Source: Paenibacillus_AA sp045062745
GTDB lineage: Bacteria > Bacillota > Bacilli > Paenibacillales > NBRC-103111
NCBI RefSeq assembly: GCF_045062745.1
Contig: NZ_JBJGED010000017.1
Span: forward strand, 1 to 64,000
Direction: 5' to 3'
DNA: 64,000 nt
Under the pieces are notes generated by a model. That model saw nothing but the letters and a program-made list of their open reading frames with translations. It did not search any database and was not told the DNA's origin. Both the position numbers and the translations under genes were made by a program. The stretch's first letter is position 1, and each line of letters starts with the position of its first letter. Positions 60,447 to 64,000 of the stretch are shown one piece after another.

Positions 60447-61229
60447 ATGACGGTCTTTATCAATTTACTGCCGTATATGAAACGGATTGACGATTGCAAG
60501 GAGCTCTTGGCTGCTTGGTCGGGGGGACTGGAGCTCCCGATGGACGGACCGAATTGGGACGAACCCGTGAATTGGCATGCGGAATTCGAGCGATTCCGGG
60601 GCCACAAGGGCCCGATTAGCGTGCACTCCCCGATCTGGGAGCTGAATCTGGCTTCAGCCCGGTTCGAGATGATCAGTCAGTATTCCTACGAGGTGTACAA
60701 AGAGTGCCTGGAATGGTCGGCCCATATCGGAGCGGAACAGATGGTCGTTCATCCGAGCCTGTATTCCACCCGGCTGTTCATGCGCGAGCAATCCCAACAG
60801 CGATCGATCGACAACCTGAAGCGGCTGGGCGAAGTGGCTCAGAAGCTCCGCATCGACTTGGCTGTGGAGAATGTAGGCTTCCATGAATTCGCCTTGTTCG
60901 ATGAGGACGAATTCGTCCGGCTCTTCGAAGAAATCCCGACGATCTCCGCGCTGGTCGACGTCGGTCATGCCCACATCAACGGTTGGAATACCCCGGAGCT
61001 CATTCGTCGGTTGGGAGAACGATTAAGCGCGGTCCATCTGCATGACAATGACGGAATCGACGATCTGCATCAGCCGATCGGAGACGGTACGATCGAATGG
61101 GCACCGATCTGGCAGGCGCTGAGAAGTCAGAAGCATGCGTATCGGTCCATTCTGGAATACGATTTCGATACTCCGCTCGAAACCGTCTTGGAGCACGCTG
61201 CTCTCGTCGAGCGGGAGCTTCGGAAGTAG
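60447..61229 (+). CDS. Sugar phosphate isomerase/epimerase (AP endonuclease 2-like TIM barrel)
   Basis: The ATG at 60447 (MTVFINLLPYMKRID) has AGCAGGGA upstream and gives 260 residues. The xylose-isomerase-like TIM barrel shows metal ligands in MVVHPS, AVENVGF, VDVGHAHING and VHLHDNDG with D/H pairs, and SILEYDF at the end. Members isomerise or epimerise sugars or inositols. It is divergent from the AraC-type receptor, suggesting it handles the imported sugar. Confidence 0.85.
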   Translation: MTVFINLLPYMKRIDDCKELLAAWSGGLELPMDGPNWDEPVNWHAEFERFRGHKGPISVHSPIWELNLASARFEMISQYSYEVYKECLEWSAHIGAEQMVVHPSLYSTRLFMREQSQQRSIDNLKRLGEVAQKLRIDLAVENVGFHEFALFDEDEFVRLFEEIPTISALVDVGHAHINGWNTPELIRRLGERLSAVHLHDNDGIDDLHQPIGDGTIEWAPIWQALRSQKHAYRSILEYDFDTPLETVLEHAALVERELRK

Positions 61230-61256
61230 CTTAACGGCGCGGGACGCCTGGAATAG

Positions 61257-61309
61257 AACGAGGGCTGCGAGCAGCCCGCCTCGTCGGCGGTCCGTCACAG
61301 CCCTCGTTT
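61257..61309. terminator. Hairpin terminator between convergent genes
   Basis: AACGAGGGCTG and CAGCCCTCGTT form an 11-bp stem with a 30-base loop containing smaller hairpins. T-runs are short; it may act in both directions. Confidence 0.6.
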
Positions 61310-61313
61310 GGAA

Positions 61314-61832
61314 TTACAAGGTTAATGTGTACAAATAATATCCATAGTCAGTGGGAGTCCCGGCATGGCCCAGTTGGCGGAGCATGGCCGTTACGTTCCC
61401 GCGATGATACGTCCCGTGGTTCACCATGTGTTGAATGAAATCGACATACCGGGCTTGAAACGCTCCGGACGGACACAACGCTTCGAGATTCTCGTGCTGC
61501 TCGATGAACTGCAGAAAGCGTTCGCTCAGATCCACCATCAGCTGATGGAGCTCCTCGATGCTCTTCTCCGTAGTGCTCGCTACGACGCGATCCGTGGACG
61601 CCTTCAATTCCTCGAAGTACTCGGGCGACATCTCGATGACGCCGCCGTGCTCCAGGAACGCGAGCCAATTGTAATCGATGACGTAGATATGCGTCATGGC
61701 GTCGTAGATCGTCGGGAACACGCTGACGAGCTCCTGGCGATAGACCGCTTCGGTCAGCTTTTGCAGATGATCGCACACCTGTTTGTTGGCCCAGACATGG
61801 TACTGGTATTGCTGCAAAGCATGATACTTCAA
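61314..61832 (-). CDS. DinB-family four-helix protein
   Basis: 172 residues with a TTG start (LKYHALQQYQYHVWANKQVCDHL) behind GAGAGGGG. The metal-binding histidines of the DinB/YfiT fold are visible: IYDAMTHIYVIDYNWL, and HMVNHGTYHRGNVTAMLRQLG near the C-terminus. The family includes bacillithiol transferases, some of them stress-induced; the substrate here is unknown. Confidence 0.85.
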   Translation of the reverse strand: MKYHALQQYQYHVWANKQVCDHLQKLTEAVYRQELVSVFPTIYDAMTHIYVIDYNWLAFLEHGGVIEMSPEYFEELKASTDRVVASTTEKSIEELHQLMVDLSERFLQFIEQHENLEALCPSGAFQARYVDFIQHMVNHGTYHRGNVTAMLRQLGHAGTPTDYGYYLYTLTL

Positions 61833-62006
61833 ATCGGAATTCCCCTCTCGGCGGGGAATCATGCAGTTTATCGGGCCGCTATGCGCTAATCCCCTTAAGA
61901 GTTTGCCCGTTATTGTTATAAGTTTTCATGCCGAACGCCTCCCTATTCAAGACCTACCGCTATTTTAGCATAAAAGGCCGGAGAAGCGCGCACCCTTAAT
62001 TCGAGT

Positions 62007-62777
62007 TCAGCGCCGATAGAGAGGATAATCCACCGTGGTGGGCACCTCGATGAGAATGAGGCGCAGCGTTTCTCCGCCCGTCGTGCGCAAGACGACTTCC
62101 GAATCGGCATCCACCGCACCCAGAATGAAGTCCTTGTGCTCGAACGGTTTCGGGTCTCCGCCTTCGTCCGACTTCGCCCAGGTGCCGTGACCGCGAATTG
62201 CCAGCGCCGTCAGGGTATGTCCGGCTGCGATCGGATGGGTGTAGTTGGCCCCCGCCCCCATCTCGACATCCCACATCCGGGCTTCGGCGACGAGCTCGAT
62301 AGGTGCCCCCGCCCCGATAACCGTCTTCACCCGCACGCCCGGCAGCTCTTGTACGGGGAACGAGTCCGGTTCATGCTGCCGATAGGTGGGCTGCCTGCGG
62401 ACAGCCTCGTCCAGATAAGGCTCGAACCAAATCTGGAACAGCTCCGATTGCGCCGCAACCTGCTCCTGATGGCTCACGCCCGAGCCCGTCTGCATGACTT
62501 GCACGCCGCCTGCGCCGACTTCGCTCTTCGTACCGAGCGTGTCGCCGTGCGCCGCCTTGCCCTCGACCACGTAGGTCATGATCTCGAAGCCTTGATGGGG
62601 GTGCAGGCCGATCATCGCATCCTCGCTGGCCGTAGCCCAGGCCCAATAAAAGAGCGGCCCCACCCGTTTCACAACCGAGCCTTCTCTCGGGAACCCGATA
62701 GGCTTCTGCTCCTTGATCTTGCCTCCGTCGAACGCGCCTACCGCTTGCATGGAAGGGGTATATATTCTGGTTTGCAT
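62007..62777 (-). CDS. Pirin-family protein
   Basis: 256 residues. Metal ligands of the N-terminal cupin are visible (GLHPHQGFEIMTYVVEGKAAHGDTLGT; VMQTGSGVSHQE), giving a 2-His-type iron site. It has the pirin-like PRFVKRV-type opening (REGSVVKRVGPLFYWAWA). Such proteins can be quercetin dioxygenases or regulators. It is adjacent to a decayed nitroreductase gene. Confidence 0.9.
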   Translation of the reverse strand: MQTRIYTPSMQAVGAFDGGKIKEQKPIGFPREGSVVKRVGPLFYWAWATASEDAMIGLHPHQGFEIMTYVVEGKAAHGDTLGTKSEVGAGGVQVMQTGSGVSHQEQVAAQSELFQIWFEPYLDEAVRRQPTYRQHEPDSFPVQELPGVRVKTVIGAGAPIELVAEARMWDVEMGAGANYTHPIAAGHTLTALAIRGHGTWAKSDEGGDPKPFEHKDFILGAVDADSEVVLRTTGGETLRLILIEVPTTVDYPLYRR

Positions 62778-62826
62778 AATCGAAACGCCTCCTAAATAGA
62801 GTGTGGTATTCCTATCGTCCCCCGGC

Positions 62827-63277
62827 TCAAGCGAACCGGTTGTAGCTCACGAACTCCCCGACCGGCTTCCGATATCCTCTCGGACGCTGGTTGGTCGTAT
62901 CCTCCTTGCCGATCGCGATCAGCATGACCGGGACATAGCGATCCGGGATCGCAAGCACCTCGGACACATGGGCGGGATCGAACCCGATCATCGGGCACGT
63001 GTCCCAGCCCTTCTCCTTGGCCGCGAGCATGAACAGCTGGGCGGACAAGCTGGCGTTGCGGATCGCTTCTTCCCGGAGGAAGGCCTCGCCCCGCGATTCG
63101 TAGAAGGCGGTCACGGACTCTACCTCCCGATCGTATTCTTGCTTGCTGATTACGTTCAAATGCAGCAGTCCCTCATTAATATTCGCTACATTCCGGTAAG
63201 CATCCCCGAAGCGGAATGTTAGGGATGAATTTGCCGGCCGACCGGCGTTCCTTAACCACTTGAACAAAATCGCTCAT
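62827..63277 (-). pseudogene. Nitroreductase pseudogene (internal deletion and frameshift)
   Basis: The intact-looking start (GGAGGG, then ATG at 63277) reads MSDFVQVVKERRSAGKFIP, exactly the start of NfnB/YodC-type nitroreductases, but after about 20 residues the frame runs into a stop. In another frame the C-terminal part (GDAYRNVANINEGLLHL through RPRGYRKPVGEF) is complete. Around 60 residues, including part of the FMN site, appear to be missing at about 63225. It is therefore non-functional. Confidence 0.8.
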
Positions 63278-63510
63278 CAATAAGCCCTCCAATCATTTAT
63301 ATTTCACAATCTTTAATTTAAGATATCAAACAAAAAAATAAAGCTCTTATCTACTCGTTCCATTGCTGTCGAATCATTTCTTTTTCTTGAATATCTTAAC
63401 TTAAAGATAATTCATCCGGATCGTTTTGTCAATCGATTATTTTGCATACTGCAGGAACTTTCGCTCCCCTTCCCCCGTCTATAGACTGTAAAAGAATGGA
63501 GATGAGACGT

Positions 63511-64000
63511 GTGATCAAGAAGCTAATCTTGTTCATGTTGTGCTGTTCGCTCCTGGCCGGCGTCGCCCTTGTGTCAAAGCCCGAAAAAGCCCTTGCCTGC
63601 TCTTGTGTCGCCCAGCCTTCCGTCGAGCGGCAGGTCAAATTCGAGCTCGATCGCCGGAGCGCCGTCTTCGCCGGCGTGGTAACGAAAGTAACGCCGCCCC
63701 GCCAGAAGTTCATCCGCTCCTCGGCCGATCAAGTCGGAGTCGATTTTATCGTCACCCAAGTCTGGAAGGGCGAATTGGCGCAGAAGGCCACCGTCTATAC
63801 GGCCATGAGCTCCGCAAGTTGCGGCTACGATACGTTCCAGGCAGGCCAGGAATACATCGTAGCGGCCAGCCTGGATTCGGGACGCCTCGTAACGAGTATT
63901 TGCTCACTTACCCAACCCCTAAAATCGGGGAATGAGGCCTTGCAGTACCTGGGCACGGGAACATCCCCCTCCCAGGTTAATCCCGGGAACGCTCCCGACT
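63511..64000 (+). CDS. Secreted TIMP/NTR-like protein (partial at right edge)
   Basis: The frame is open from the GTG at 63511 (GGAG nine bases upstream) to the window end, at least 163 residues. A signal peptide (IKKLILFMLCCSLLAGVALVSKPEKALA) is followed by CSC and a tissue-inhibitor/netrin-like domain: AVFAGVVTKV, FIVTQVWKGEL, ASCGYDTFQAGQEYIVAA and ICSLT. Cysteines in CSC, ASCGY and ICS probably form disulfides. Such proteins in Paenibacillus end in a membrane or wall anchor, which lies outside this window. Function is unknown. Confidence 0.8.
   Translation, partial: MIKKLILFMLCCSLLAGVALVSKPEKALACSCVAQPSVERQVKFELDRRSAVFAGVVTKVTPPRQKFIRSSADQVGVDFIVTQVWKGELAQKATVYTAMSSASCGYDTFQAGQEYIVAASLDSGRLVTSICSLTQPLKSGNEALQYLGTGTSPSQVNPGNAPD

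Overview
The window looks like part of the chromosome of a spore-forming, GC-rich member of the Bacillota, most probably Paenibacillaceae (Paenibacillus or a close relative). Sporulation genes (bofA, spo0F, a YhcN-type lipoprotein), the Bacillus-type RNA polymerase delta subunit, a long Bacillus-type SRP RNA, two CUT1 sugar ABC loci with Paenibacillus-style regulators, and Bacillus-like gene order all point there. The species cannot be named from the sequence alone.

Conserved blocks. At 0.25-5.7 kb, on the minus strand, lie dnaX-ybaB-recR-yaaL-bofA, with an rRNA operon leader running off the left edge exactly where Bacillus carries one, plus a soluble PAS histidine kinase and the SRP RNA. At 6-14.7 kb the order rpoE-pyrG-spo0F-fba-murA-rho-(radical SAM)-rpmE matches Bacillus except for the inserted radical SAM gene. 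The pyrG leader carries the GGGC start and terminator expected for CTP-sensed attenuation. At 27-34 kb, DUF1934 (ywiB)-argS and speE-pbpG-ywhD are again syntenic. Together these suggest a position fairly near the replication origin.

Accessory blocks. (1) 14.9-25.8 kb: a seven-gene minus-strand operon (solute-binding lipoprotein, two permeases, two Tat-exported right-handed beta-helix proteins, an esterase/peptidase-like hydrolase and an FAD oxidoreductase) preceded by a LacI-type gene. Three identical CACGTG-centred operators lie in the flanking promoter regions. It is probably a system for an unidentified polysaccharide or glycoside, and no classical glycoside hydrolase is present. (2) 29.5-30.3 kb: a gene-free, AT-richer stretch holding a family of short repeats, including a 24-bp near-perfect inverted repeat. 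(3) 34-49 kb: mostly single metabolic or housekeeping genes: an M1 metallopeptidase, an NlpC/P60 hydrolase behind a cyclic-di-AMP riboswitch, a LysR regulator divergent from a threonine-synthase-like enzyme, an ECF41-type sigma factor with an FAD oxidoreductase under a candidate ECF41 promoter, an ornithine carbamoyltransferase-like enzyme, and exoA. (4) 49-54.3 kb: small accessory genes (AHSA1/SRPBCC proteins, MFS pump with AraC regulator, Nudix, VOC) with decayed genes between them. (5) 54.5-61.2 kb: a second sugar ABC locus (lipoprotein, LplB/YtcP-type permeases, membrane-bound AraC regulator, TIM-barrel isomerase/epimerase). (6) 61-64 kb: DinB, pirin, a nitroreductase pseudogene and a secreted TIMP-like protein cut by the window end.

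No tRNA gene, CRISPR array, prophage, transposase or defence system was recognised. Coordinates and motifs were read by eye; no database search or folding program was run.
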